Positions 17,489 to 27,200 of a stretch of 64,000 bases of DNA are shown in pieces. The translations under genes were made by a program, and so were the position numbers. The notes below the pieces were generated by a model. The model worked only from the letters and a program-made list of their open reading frames with translations. It made no database searches and was not told the origin of the DNA. Source of the stretch: Variovorax paradoxus. GTDB taxonomy: Bacteria; Pseudomonadota; Gammaproteobacteria; Burkholderiales; Burkholderiaceae_C. The stretch is from the NCBI RefSeq assembly GCF_022009635.1, contig NZ_CP091716.1:7558501-7622500 (forward strand), given 5' to 3'. How positions within the stretch are numbered: the stretch's first letter is position 1; the number at the start of each line of letters is the position of its first letter.

Positions 17489-20400
17489 ATGTACTTTGAT
17501 ACCAGGCTTTGGCAATTGACCGCGGGACTGCGCATGCGGATGGCGGGCGGCATCTTTCTGGGGCTGTTGGCGCTGGCCGCCGGCATCGCCCGCTACGTGT
17601 TTCTCGGACAGCTGCTGGCGCGCGTGTTCGACGCAGCGCCCGTGAAGGACTGGATTGCGCCGGCCGCCTGTGCCGGCGCCATGGTGCTGCTGCGTGCCCT
17701 GTTCGACCACCTGCGCACGGTGCAGGCCAACCGCTCCTCGGCCGACGTGCAGCAGGCGCTGCGCGCGCGTCTGTACGACCGCATCGTCGCGCTGGGACCG
17801 GCCTGGTTCGCCAACCAGCGCACCGGCGGCGTGATGCTGACGGTGGTGGACGGCGTGGAGCAGCTGCAGACCTTCTTCGGCCAGTACCTGCCGCAGGTCG
17901 TCATCGCGGCGGCGGCGCCCTTCGCCATCTTCGCGGTCATCGCCTTCTGGGACGTCCCGACGGCACTTGTGTTCCTGGCCGCCGCGCTGTTCGCGCTGTT
18001 CGGCCCGATGGCCGTGCACATGCTGGATCGCCGCGCCAGCCTGGCGCGCACCCGGTCCCTGAATGAATTCGGCGAGGAATTCCTCGACGCGGTGCAGGGC
18101 CTGCCCACCCTGAAGTCCTACGGGCAGGGCAAGGCGTGGGGCGAACGCCTGGCTGCCCGCGCACGCAAGCTGTCCGACAGCACTTTCTGGGTGCTGTCGG
18201 TCAGCCTGCTGACGCGTGGCATCAGCGACCTGGGCGTGGCGCTGGGCGCCGCGCTGGCGCTGACGGTGGGGGCCTGGCGCGTGGCCGCCGGCGACATGAG
18301 CGTGGAAGCCCTGCTGATCGTGCTGATGGCCGGCACCGAGATCTTCCGTCCGCTGCGCGACCTGCGTTCCGTCCTGCACCGGGGCATGCTGGGGCAATCC
18401 GCCGCGGCGAGCATCCATGCGCTGATGGACGCCTGGCCATTGACTGCCGCGCCCGATGCACAGGTGGTTGCCGGTGCGCCGACACGCCTGGAACCCACCA
18501 TCGAATTCGACGGCGTGTCGTTTTCCTATTCGCCGCAGCGCCCCGCCCACCAGGGCCTGTCGCTGCGCATCGCTGCCGGCGAGCGCGTCGGCATCGTGGG
18601 CCCCAGCGGCGCGGGCAAGTCCACCATCGTGCGGCTGCTGCTGCGCGAGTGCGTGCCGCAAGCCGGCACCATTCGCGTGGGTGGCCTCGACGTCAACCGC
18701 CTCGACACGCAGACGCTGCTGAGCCACATGGCGCTGGTCAGCCAGGACATCACACTGTTCCACGGCACGATCGACGACAACCTGCGGCTGGGGCGGCCCG
18801 ATGCCACGCACGAGCAGGTGCGCGCCGCGGCCCGCGCCGCCAACATCGACGACTTCATCATGGCGCTGCCGCAGGGCTACGCCACCGCCATCGGCGAACG
18901 TGGCCTGCAGCTCTCGGGCGGCCAGCGCCAGCGGGTGGCCATCGCCCGCGCCCTGCTGCGCGACGCGCCCATCCTGATCCTGGACGAAGCGCTGTCGTCG
19001 GTGGACACCGAGAACGAGGCCCTGATCCAGCAGGCGCTGGATCGGCTGATGGCGGGGCGCACCACGCTGATCCTGGCGCATCGCCTGGCCAGCGTCATCG
19101 GCGCGGACCGCTGCCTGGTGCTGGACCAGGGGCGCGTGGTCGAGCAGGGCCCGCACGCCGAACTGATGCGCCAGCAGGGCCTCTACCACCGCCTGATGCA
19201 CGAACAGGCCGTGAATTCGTTTTCCGGCGCCGCTGCGTCCGCCGCGGTACCGGTCGCTTCGCCGCGCGCTGCCGGCGATGGCGACGGCGACGCGGGGCAG
19301 GGCGCCGCCCTGCGTTCACTGGACACCGACGCCGCACAGGTCGGCTGGTACGCCACGCTGGCCACCTTGCTGTCGGTGGTGCGGCCCTGGCGCGGCACCC
19401 TGATCGCCACCATCTTGCTGGGCGTGGCGCGCGTGGCGGCCTTCATCGGCGTGGGCGTGCTCAGCGCGCTCGTGGTGGCCGCCATCCGCGACGATCGCGC
19501 CACCTCGGCGCTGGTCGTCGGACTGCTCGTCGCCGCGCCCCTGGCCGCGCTGTTCCACTGGCTCGAGTCCTGGCTGGCGCATGCCATGGCCTATCAGCTG
19601 CTGGCCGACATGCGCGTCAAGCTCTACGACAAGCTGGAGCGGCTGGCGCCTGCCTACCTGCTGCAGCGCCGCTCGGGCGACCTGGTCGCTTTGGCCACGC
19701 ACGACGTGGAAATGGTCGAGTACTTCTACGCCCACACCATCGCCCCGGCCATCGTCTCGGTCCTGGTGCCGCTGACGGTGCTGTGCTTCCTGGCGGTGTA
19801 CAGCTGGCCCGTGGCCCTGGCGCTGCTGCCGTTCCTGGCCTACGCGCTGGTGTCGCCCATCAACGGCCGACGCAAGATCGATGCATTGGGCGACCGCGCC
19901 CGCCACGCCCTGGGCGAAATGAGCGCGCACACCGCCGACACCATCCAGGGCCTGGCCGACCTGACCGCCTTCCAGGCCACCGGACGCCGCCGCGTCCAGT
20001 TCCTCGAGATCGCGGACCAGTGCCGGGCCCGGCGCCTGGACATGCTGGCTGACCTGTCGCGCCAGACCGCCTGGTTCGAAGTCGCCATGGGACTGGGCGG
20101 CCTGGCGGTCGCCGCGGTCGGCGCACTGCAGGTGGCCGCCGGCGCGCTGTCCGCCGGCATGCTGCCGCTGCTCGTGCTGATCGCGCTGGCCACCTTTCTG
20201 CCGGTGTCCGAGATCTCGCAGGTCAGCCGCCAACTGGCCGACACCATCGCGGCCACGCGCCGGCTGCATGTGGTCAACAACGAGCCAGAGCCGGTCGCCG
20301 ACGGCCCGCTGCCGCCGCCGGAGGCGTCGCACGGGCTGTCGCTGGCCTTCGAACGGGTCTCTTTCGCCTATCCGGGCAAGCCGCAGGACACCCTGCGGGA

Positions 20401-21109
20401 CCTGAGCTTCGTCGTGCCGGCCGGCGCCACCGTGGCCGTGGTCGGCGCATCGGGCGCCGGCAAGAGCACCGTGGCCAGCCTGATGCTGCGGTTCTGGGAC
20501 CCGCGCCAGGGCACCGTCAAGCTCGACGGCGTCGATGTGCGCCAGCTGCGGCTGGACGGCCTGCGCGAACGCGTCGCGCTGGTCACGCAGGACACCTATT
20601 TGTTCAACGACACGCTCGAAGGCAACATCCGCCTGGCCCGGCCCGATGCCAGCCGCGAGGAACTGGCCCTGGCGCTGCAACAGGCGGCCCTGAGCGCCTT
20701 CGTGCAGACCCTGCCCGAGGGCCTGGCCACCCGCGTGGGCGAACGCGGCATGCAGCTGTCCGGCGGCCAGCGCCAGCGCATCTCCATTGCCCGGGCCTTC
20801 CTGAAAAACGCGCCGGTGCTGATCCTGGACGAGGCCACCTCGCACCTGGACACGCTCTCGGAAGCGCAGGTGCGCGGCGCGCTGGACGTGCTGATGCGGC
20901 ACCGGACCACGCTGGTGGTCGCCCACCGCCTGTCCACCATCCGCGACGCCGATCTGATCCTGGTGCTGGAGAATGGCGCCCTGGCCGAAGCCGGCACGCA
21001 CGAGCAGCTGCTGCGCAGGCAGGGTGTCTACGCGAAGCTGGCCAGCCACCAGGGCGCGAGCTTCGGCGGGCCACGGCTGCAGCAGGCCTCAGGAATCGCT
21101 GCCTCATGA
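17489..21109 (+). CDS. Fused double ABC exporter (CydDC-like), two permease-ATPase halves
   Basis: A 1,206-residue protein made of two complete half-transporters in tandem. The first half has a six-helix exporter domain, Walker A GPSGAGKST (about residue 373), signature LSGGQRQRVAIARAL and Walker B ILILDEALSSVD. A Gly/Ala/Asp-rich linker (about residue 580-610) follows. The second half has a membrane domain, Walker A GASGAGKST, LSGGQRQRISIARAF and VLILDEATSHLD. Both ATPase sites look intact. It is most similar in plan to CydD-CydC thiol exporters, but no cydAB is near and the substrate is unproven. The ATG at 17489 (MYFDTRLW) is preferred, and an in-frame ATG at 17453 is possible. Neither has a strong ribosome site. 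Its stop overlaps the next start (ATGA). Confidence 0.85.
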   Translation: MYFDTRLWQLTAGLRMRMAGGIFLGLLALAAGIARYVFLGQLLARVFDAAPVKDWIAPAACAGAMVLLRALFDHLRTVQANRSSADVQQALRARLYDRIVALGPAWFANQRTGGVMLTVVDGVEQLQTFFGQYLPQVVIAAAAPFAIFAVIAFWDVPTALVFLAAALFALFGPMAVHMLDRRASLARTRSLNEFGEEFLDAVQGLPTLKSYGQGKAWGERLAARARKLSDSTFWVLSVSLLTRGISDLGVALGAALALTVGAWRVAAGDMSVEALLIVLMAGTEIFRPLRDLRSVLHRGMLGQSAAASIHALMDAWPLTAAPDAQVVAGAPTRLEPTIEFDGVSFSYSPQRPAHQGLSLRIAAGERVGIVGPSGAGKSTIVRLLLRECVPQAGTIRVGGLDVNRLDTQTLLSHMALVSQDITLFHGTIDDNLRLGRPDATHEQVRAAARAANIDDFIMALPQGYATAIGERGLQLSGGQRQRVAIARALLRDAPILILDEALSSVDTENEALIQQALDRLMAGRTTLILAHRLASVIGADRCLVLDQGRVVEQGPHAELMRQQGLYHRLMHEQAVNSFSGAAASAAVPVASPRAAGDGDGDAGQGAALRSLDTDAAQVGWYATLATLLSVVRPWRGTLIATILLGVARVAAFIGVGVLSALVVAAIRDDRATSALVVGLLVAAPLAALFHWLESWLAHAMAYQLLADMRVKLYDKLERLAPAYLLQRRSGDLVALATHDVEMVEYFYAHTIAPAIVSVLVPLTVLCFLAVYSWPVALALLPFLAYALVSPINGRRKIDALGDRARHALGEMSAHTADTIQGLADLTAFQATGRRRVQFLEIADQCRARRLDMLADLSRQTAWFEVAMGLGGLAVAAVGALQVAAGALSAGMLPLLVLIALATFLPVSEISQVSRQLADTIAATRRLHVVNNEPEPVADGPLPPPEASHGLSLAFERVSFAYPGKPQDTLRDLSFVVPAGATVAVVGASGAGKSTVASLMLRFWDPRQGTVKLDGVDVRQLRLDGLRERVALVTQDTYLFNDTLEGNIRLARPDASREELALALQQAALSAFVQTLPEGLATRVGERGMQLSGGQRQRISIARAFLKNAPVLILDEATSHLDTLSEAQVRGALDVLMRHRTTLVVAHRLSTIRDADLILVLENGALAEAGTHEQLLRRQGVYAKLASHQGASFGGPRLQQASGIAAS

Positions 21110-21582
21110 TCTTCAGCCATCGAATGAACCGACTGCACAGGTGCTTTTTGGGCGCCGCACTTCTCACCGCGATGCTTGCTTGTGCGCCCGCAGTGGCTCA
21201 GACCTACTCGCGCGACCTTCCGCCGCGCGTCGGGCCGGACGATGGCACGACGCTGACGGTCGCGGGTTTCCTGCGCGGCATGGACGTGTTCGGCAGGCTC
21301 GGCCCCGAACTCGCCGAGAAGGACCCCGACTATGTCGCGGCGATCCGAGGCCTGGCGCACATCGGGGAGCGCTATCGCATCGATCTCGGCAAGGCCAAGG
21401 CGGCCGGCACGACGCTCGACAGTTGTCCCGTCATGAACGTGAAGGTGACCACCGGCACGCTCGTTCCCTTCCTTCTGCGTCTTCCGCCCGAGCAGCAGAC
21501 GATGCCGATGGCGCAGGCATTCCGTCTGCACATGCGCGAGCTCTATCCGTGCCCGCCGGCACGGTCGCCCCGGCGCCAGTGA
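21106..21582 (+). CDS. Secreted protein of unknown function
   Basis: A 158-residue protein with an N-terminal signal peptide (hydrophobic core FLGAALLTAMLACAPAVA, cleavage near AQ). I do not recognise the mature part. It contains a conserved-looking block (RYRIDLGKAKAAGTTLDSCP) and a single pair of cysteines. The start overlaps the stop of the double ABC exporter by 4 bases (ATGA), so translation is coupled, and the protein may be a periplasmic partner of that exporter. Confidence 0.6.
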   Translation: MIFSHRMNRLHRCFLGAALLTAMLACAPAVAQTYSRDLPPRVGPDDGTTLTVAGFLRGMDVFGRLGPELAEKDPDYVAAIRGLAHIGERYRIDLGKAKAAGTTLDSCPVMNVKVTTGTLVPFLLRLPPEQQTMPMAQAFRLHMRELYPCPPARSPRRQ

Positions 21583-21739
21583 GGGCACGCTTGTTTCTCT
21601 GACATCCGCGCGGCCTCCCGGGTCTTGCGCATCGCCTGTCACGCAACCGTCTTTCAGCCTGTGTAGCCTCCCGCGCGTTTGGCCGGTCGGCGCGTCCGAT
21701 TCGGCCTGAGCTCAACTACTGGAAGCGCGCGGTACATCA

Positions 21740-22438
21740 GTGAGGACAGGCAATACGGCATCGCTCGGTGCGCTGGCACTGGTGGGCTGCCTGGCCTGCC
21801 TGGGGCTCGCGCCGTCGGCTCGCGCACAGCCGGCCGATGCAGCGGAAACCGCGTCACCCGGACGGCTGCGGTTCGACATCCGGGCCCAACCCCTGCACGA
21901 AGCGTTGCAGCAGTACAGCGCGGCCACGGGTCGCTCGCTGCTCTATGACAGCAGCTCGGTCGCGGACCTCGTGTCCGCCCCGTTGAACGGTTTCTATACG
22001 CCCCAGGAAGCCCTGCGCCAGCTGATCGCGGGCACCGGCATGGAGGCGCAATACACATCGCGCGATGCCTTCATGCTGGTGCCGATGACGCCCGAGCAGG
22101 CGCAGGCCGCCAGCGCCACCGCGACCGCTCCACCAGCGCCGAGCGAAGCCGATGCGCAGCGCCAGCGCTATCTCGCCCGGATGCAGGCCAGGATCACCCA
22201 GGCGCTGTGCGGCGACGCCGCCACCGCGCCCGGCGCGGTCCGGCTGGCGCTGCGCTTTCGGATCGATCGCGCCAACACCATCCGGCAGCTGGAGGTGCAC
22301 GCGCAGGAGGGACACGCCGGCATGGAAGCGAAGCTGCGTTTGCGACTCGCGGGTCTCGATCTCGGCGCCGCCCCGCCGGCCCAGCTCGGGCAGCCCGTCA
22401 CGATGCTGGTGCTGCCCGGCAGCGGGAGCGTGTGTTGA
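21740..22438 (+). CDS. STN-domain periplasmic signalling protein without receptor barrel (VreA-like)
   Basis: A 232-residue protein with a GTG start. It has a signal peptide (LALVGCLACLGLAPSARA), then an STN domain at about residues 42-110 (LRFDIRAQPLHEALQQYSA, SLLYDSSSVADLVSAPLNG, YTPQEALRQLIAGTGMEA). STN domains normally lie at the N-terminus of TonB-dependent receptors and pass the signal to FecR. Here a Pro/Ala-rich linker leads to a TonB C-terminal-like domain (RMQARITQALCGD... VRLALRFRIDRANTIRQLEV) instead of a barrel. This layout matches VreA of P. aeruginosa. The stop overlaps the start region of the sigma factor gene, so the two are coupled. Confidence 0.8.
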   Translation: MRTGNTASLGALALVGCLACLGLAPSARAQPADAAETASPGRLRFDIRAQPLHEALQQYSAATGRSLLYDSSSVADLVSAPLNGFYTPQEALRQLIAGTGMEAQYTSRDAFMLVPMTPEQAQAASATATAPPAPSEADAQRQRYLARMQARITQALCGDAATAPGAVRLALRFRIDRANTIRQLEVHAQEGHAGMEAKLRLRLAGLDLGAAPPAQLGQPVTMLVLPGSGSVC

Positions 22439-22938
22439 GCACCGAGGGCCTGGCCGAGCTCAAGCGATTCCTTGTCGAACGCTACGATCAGCTCAAGGGG
22501 CAGCTGACGCGCCGCCTCGGCTCGTCCGATCTGGCCGGCGATGCGCTGCACGACACCTGGGTGCGGCTGGCGGGCAAGAGCGAGATCGAACCCGTGCGGC
22601 AGCCCCAGGCCTTCCTGCTCAACGCGGCGACCAACATTGCCGTCGATCGTTTGCGGGTCGAGGCCCGCATGCTGAGCGAGTCGCAGGTCGACGACCTGTT
22701 CGAGGTCGAGGATCCGGCGGCCGGACCGGCCGAAGCGCTCGAAGCCCGCTTCGAACTGGCTGCGCTGGTGGGCGCCATGGAGCGGCTGCCCGCGCGCCAG
22801 CGCGAGATCCTGTTTGCGGTTCGACTGGAAGGGCTCTCGAGGGACGAGCTGGCCGAGCGCTACGGCATCTCGGTGCGGATGGTGGCGCGCGAGCTGCAGG
22901 CCGCGCACGAATTCTGCGTCAGGCAGATGAGGCGCTGA
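22435..22938 (+). CDS. ECF sigma factor, FecI/VreI-like
   Basis: A 167-residue sigma factor with region 2 (LVERYDQLKGQLTRRLGSSDLAGDALHDTWVRLA, then NAATNIAVDRLRVEAR) and region 4 (LPARQREILFAVRLEGLSRDELAERYGISVRMVARELQAA). The region 2 pattern is typical of iron-type FecI factors. It should be held by the FecR-type protein encoded next. The TTG at 22435 fits a GGGAG at 22425-22429, and a GTG at 22432 is the alternative. It overlaps the STN protein stop by 4 bases. A candidate promoter for it to recognise is present before both fecR and the giant exoprotein gene. Confidence 0.88.
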   Translation: MSTEGLAELKRFLVERYDQLKGQLTRRLGSSDLAGDALHDTWVRLAGKSEIEPVRQPQAFLLNAATNIAVDRLRVEARMLSESQVDDLFEVEDPAAGPAEALEARFELAALVGAMERLPARQREILFAVRLEGLSRDELAERYGISVRMVARELQAAHEFCVRQMRR

Positions 22939-22970
22939 AAGCACGACCGCATGAAAATCCGCAAGAAAGT

Positions 22971-22999
22971 GGTTCCCTTTTTGCTGCGCCGCTTCGTCT
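22971..22999 (+). promoter_or_regulatory. Candidate ECF sigma promoter upstream of the FecR-type gene
   Basis: GGTTCC at 22971-22976 and CGTCT at 22995-22999, 18 bases apart, 73 bases before the start at 23072. The surrounding bases also resemble those of the exoprotein promoter (CTTTTTGC... and GCCGCTTCGTCT). The CGTC-type -10 element is usual for FecI-like factors. Confidence 0.6.
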
Positions 23000-23071
23000 T
23001 TGGAAAAAGGGGAGCGCCGTGTCTCGCACCTGCCCGCTCCAATTCCGCAACCCGCCACTTCTCGATGATTC

Positions 23072-24082
23072 ATGGACGCTAGACCCAGCAGTTCCGCCGC
23101 GGACAGCCCTGGCCACGTGGTGGATCAGGAAACGATCCTCGCCGAGGCCCGTGCCTGGGCGCGGCGGCTCAGGACGCAGCAGCCCACCACCGAGGACGCG
23201 GCCGCGTTCCGGCTCTGGCGTGCCCAAAGCCCCGCGCATGCGCACGCCTGGGCGGCGACGGCCAGCGACTGGCGCGACATCGGGCGCATCGCTCAAGCCT
23301 ACCGGGCGCGGTATCCCGCGCCGGTCGACAGGGCCGCCCCGGAGCGCGTCATGCGTCCGGGACGGCGACTGTTCCTCGGCTCGGCGATGGCCGCTGCCGG
23401 CGCCGCGGCCGTCGCGGTCGTGGTGCAGCCCCCACTGGGCCTGTGGCCCTCGCTGTCGGAGTTGGGCGCCGACTACCGCACCGCCACCGGCGAGCAGAAG
23501 CAGGTCGATCTGGCCGGCGGCATCGAGCTGGCGCTGAACACGCAGACGAGCCTGAGCGTGAAGGCCGCCACCGAAGGCGAGGGGACGCGGGTCGAGCTCC
23601 TCGCGGGCGAAGCCGCGGTGCGCAATCGCGGCAGCGCTGCCATGGAGGTCGCGGCGGGTGCGGGCCGTATCTGGCTGGCCTCCGGCTGCGTCGAGGTGCG
23701 GCGCTTCGCGGACCATGTGCGCGTGCTGTGCACCGAAGGCGAGGCCGAGCTTCGGCATCCATCGCGCAGCGTGGCGCTGCACGCCCGACAGGAAGTCTCA
23801 TATGGCCGCGAGGACGTGGGGCCGCTCGCCGGCGTCGAATCCCCCCTGGCCTCGGCATGGCGGCAGGGGGTGGTGGTGTTCAACCAGACACCCCTGCCGG
23901 AAGCCGTGGCCGAGATCAACCGCTACCGGCCGGGGCGCGTGGTGCTGATGGGCCAGGGCCTTGCCGCGCGACGGATCAGCGGGCGCTTCAGGGTGGGCGC
24001 GCTGGACGAGGCGCTGGTGCAGATGCAGCAGCTCTACCGGCTGGATGCCAGGCATGTCGGGGGCCTCGTGCTGCTGGGATGA
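23072..24082 (+). CDS. FecR/VreR-like anti-sigma factor
   Basis: A 336-residue inner-membrane regulator. A cytoplasmic DUF4880-like sigma-binding region lies at about residues 20-70 (ARAWARRLRTQQPTTEDAAAF, WRAQSPAHAHAWA). One membrane segment follows (LFLGSAMAAAGAAAVAVVV). The periplasmic FecR domain comes next (YRTATGEQKQVDLAGGIEL, LNTQTSLSV, ELLAGEAAV), with a C-terminal STN-like region (VVVFNQTPLPEAVAEINRY). It should keep the ECF factor inactive until the STN protein docks on its periplasmic part. It follows the sigma gene after 133 bases that include a separate candidate promoter. Confidence 0.88.
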   Translation: MDARPSSSAADSPGHVVDQETILAEARAWARRLRTQQPTTEDAAAFRLWRAQSPAHAHAWAATASDWRDIGRIAQAYRARYPAPVDRAAPERVMRPGRRLFLGSAMAAAGAAAVAVVVQPPLGLWPSLSELGADYRTATGEQKQVDLAGGIELALNTQTSLSVKAATEGEGTRVELLAGEAAVRNRGSAAMEVAAGAGRIWLASGCVEVRRFADHVRVLCTEGEAELRHPSRSVALHARQEVSYGREDVGPLAGVESPLASAWRQGVVVFNQTPLPEAVAEINRYRPGRVVLMGQGLAARRISGRFRVGALDEALVQMQQLYRLDARHVGGLVLLG

Positions 24083-24104
24083 GGCGCTGAAAGAGGCGTG
24101 TCGA

Positions 24105-24122
24105 TTGTGACAACGATGTCAT
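24105..24122 (+). promoter_or_regulatory. Pho-box-like direct repeat upstream of the exoprotein promoter
   Basis: TTGTGACAACGATGTCAT: two TGT-x-A units (24106 and 24117) with an 11-base period and an A-rich gap, close to the PhoB consensus CTGTCATAAATCTGTCAC. It ends 8 bases before the GGTTCC element. The same bases also form a small inverted repeat TGACA-ACGA-TGTCA. The match is imperfect. Confidence 0.4.
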
Positions 24123-24130
24123 AAAAAACC

Positions 24131-24158
24131 GGTTCCTCTTTGCGTTTGCCGTTCGTCT
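24131..24158 (+). promoter_or_regulatory. Candidate ECF sigma promoter upstream of the giant exoprotein gene
   Basis: GGTTCC at 24131-24136 and CGTCT at 24154-24158, 17 bases apart, about 75 bases before the start at 24233. The element and its flanks (CTCTTTGCGTTTGCCGTTCGTCT) closely resemble the one before the FecR-type gene at 22971, which suggests control by the same sigma factor. Confidence 0.6.
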
Positions 24159-24232
24159 AGAGATCAAGGGAGCGCGATTTCGCCTCCTTCGAATCGACTG
24201 GCCGCTACCGGCTTACCCAGGATCAGACCGTC

Positions 24233-27200
24233 ATGCATCGCACCCGCGCGCTTCGCACTTCTTTTCTGTCAACCATGCCCGGGCGCTCGCGCGTCCTGCG
24301 GTTGACCCCGCTGGCCTCGGCGATCGCCGCGCTGGCGATCGCGGGGGGCTTGGCCGATACCGCGCATGCACAGCGCGCCTTCAGCGCGGCCTGGCTGGCC
24401 CAGAAGAACATCGCGCAGGACACGGCGATGAATACCGGACGCCTGCCCAACGGCTTGCCCGCATCGTCGCTGAGCAACCCCGGTGCGCAACAGCAGCTAT
24501 CGCGCGATCAGTTGCAGCGCTCGCTGAACAACCTGAACCTCGCGGCGCAGGCGATCGCTGCGCAACAGGCCGCGCAGTCCGCGGCGCGGCAGGCGGCTCT
24601 GGGCGAGTCGTCGGGCGTTCCCGACGGCCTGGCCGAGGGCGGGCTGAAGGTCGACAGCAGCAGCCTGAGCGCCGGCTGGCTTAATGCCCATGCGCCGGTG
24701 CAGTCCCAGAGCCCCGACGGCCGCAGCACCGTCACGATCCAGCAGACCGGTGATCGTGCCATCCTCAACTGGGAGACATTCAACGTCGGCAAGCGCACCA
24801 CTGTCGACTTCAAGCAGCAGGCGGACTGGGCAGTGCTCAACCGCGTGAACGACCCGAACGCAAGGCCTTCGCAGGTCCAGGGGCAGATCAAGGCCGACGG
24901 CACCGTGCTCGTTGCCAACCGCAACGGCATCGTGTTCTCGGGCAGCAGCCAGACCGACACGCGCAACCTCGTGGCCGCGGCCGCGAAGATCGGCGATGCG
25001 CAGTTCAAGGCGCGCGGCATCTACAGCGCCCAGGAAAGCGGCAACTACATCCCCGCCTTCACCGAGGCCGGCGGCAAGGTCGAAGTGCAGGCCGGTGCGC
25101 AGATCGTCACGCGAAAACCCGCCAGCGTGACCCAGGGCGGCGGCTACGTGCTGCTGCTGGGCCAGGAGGTCGGCAACGCCGGCACCATCACCACGCCGCG
25201 CGGGCAGGTGCAGATGGCCGCGGGCGATTTCTTCATCGTGCGTCCGGGGCAGGGCAGTGCCACGAACCAGTTCTCGACCACCCGCGGCAACGAGGTCGCG
25301 CCGCAGTTCGCTGCAAACAGCACCGCCGGCACGGTCACCAATGCCGGCCTGCTGCAGGCCCCCGAAGGTGACATCACGCTCACCGGGCGCAGGGTCGTGC
25401 AGGACGGCGTGGCCGTGGCCACCACCACGGTGGACACGCGCGGCACCATCCACCTGCTGAATGCGGCGAGCGACAAGCTCAGCAGCGTCACCACCACCGC
25501 GCGCGCGCTCAGCGCCGTGCTGCTGGACGACGGCAACGGCCGCACGGCGCTGGACAGTCAGCGCAACGCCCTGATTGCCGACTCGGCGGTGCAGGACCTG
25601 GCACGGCGCACCGCCGCGGCGGGTGTGTTCGACAACCTCTCGAGGCTGGACGACCGGCGCGACCAGTCGCGCATCGAGATCGTCTCGGGCGGCAGCGTGC
25701 TGTTCGAGGGCAGTTCCACTACCTTGGCCACCGGTGGCCAGATCGCGGTGAGCGTGAACGCCGGCGCGGGGCGCAGCACCGTGGCCGAAGGCGCGCGGCT
25801 GGACGTGTCCGGTGCAATCGGCGTGCAGGTGGCCATGTCCACCAACAACGTGCAGATCAACATCCAGGGCAACGAGCAGCGCGACGCGCCGCTGAACCGC
25901 GACACCTCGGTGCTGAACAACGCCAACGTGTGGATCGACCGGCGCAAGCTCACGCGCGTGGCCGCCGGCGTGGGCGGCTACGACAAGGAGCGTTGGTACA
26001 CGCCGGGTGGCCTGCTCGAAGTGGGCGGCTACCTGGGGCTGCAGGGCCACGGCATCGGCGAGTGGGCCACGCAGGGCGGCAGCGTGGTGTTCTCGGGCAA
26101 CGAGCTGGTCACGCAGGCGGGTTCGAACATCAACCTGTCGGGCGGCACGCTGGACGTGCAGACCGGCTTCATCCGCCAGAGCTGGCTCAAGGGCACGGAC
26201 GGGCGCCTGTACGAGGTGTCGAGCGCGCCGGCGGACATCGCCTACAGCGGCCTGTACAAGGGCTTCGAGGACGCGCACAAGCGCTGGGGCGACAAGACCA
26301 CGGGCTTCTTCTACAACCCGCTGATCGGGCCGCAGCAGCGGCTGGAGAACGGCTACACGGTGGGCCGCGACGCGGGCCGGCTGGTGGTGTCCACCAAGGC
26401 CGCAACGCTCGACGGAGACGTCACGGCCAGCGTGTACCAGGGGCCGCGCCAGGCGACCAGGCGCGATGGCGGGCTCGACGGCTACGCGCAGTCGCACGAG
26501 GCGGTGGCACTTGCCGCGCAGCTGGTGCTGGGCAACTACGCCAGCGCCTTCAACACCGATGCCAAGAACGGGCCGCAGGGCGTGTTCCAGAACTTCACGC
26601 CGAGCGTCGCGCGCATCGTGTTCGGCGTCGAGCCGTCGATGCGCGACGAGGCCGCGCTGTACGTGGACAGCGAGCGCTTGAACGGCTGGGGCCTGGGACT
26701 GCTGCTGGCGGGGGGCACGGACAGCGTGGCGGTGGACGCCCCGATCACCGTCGCGCCCGGGGGCAGCATCCGCCTGCATGCGCCGCAGGTGCGCATCGAC
26801 GCCGATCTCGCGGCCCGCGGCGGCGAGATCGCCCTGGGCAATGTGCTGTCGTCCGTGACAGGCCTGGGCCGGCGCATCGACATCGCGCTGCCGGCCGCCG
26901 AAGGCCGACGCGCGCAGACTGTCGTGGCCCCCGGCGCGACGCTGGATGCCAGCGGCCTGTGGACCAACCTGCTGGCCAGTGCCGGCGACAACGCCTTTGT
27001 GCCGTACGTCGACGGCGGGCGCGTGTCGGTTCGCAGCACAGGCGATGCGACGCTGTCCGAAGCTGCGGCGATCGACGTGTCCTCCGGCGCGGCGCTGTTG
27101 CAGACGGGCAAGCTGCGCGGCGGCCGTGGCGGCGACGTGACGCTCGCAGCCGGCTACGTGACCGATGCCAATGTCGCGGTCGACCCCCTGGCGCTGCTCA

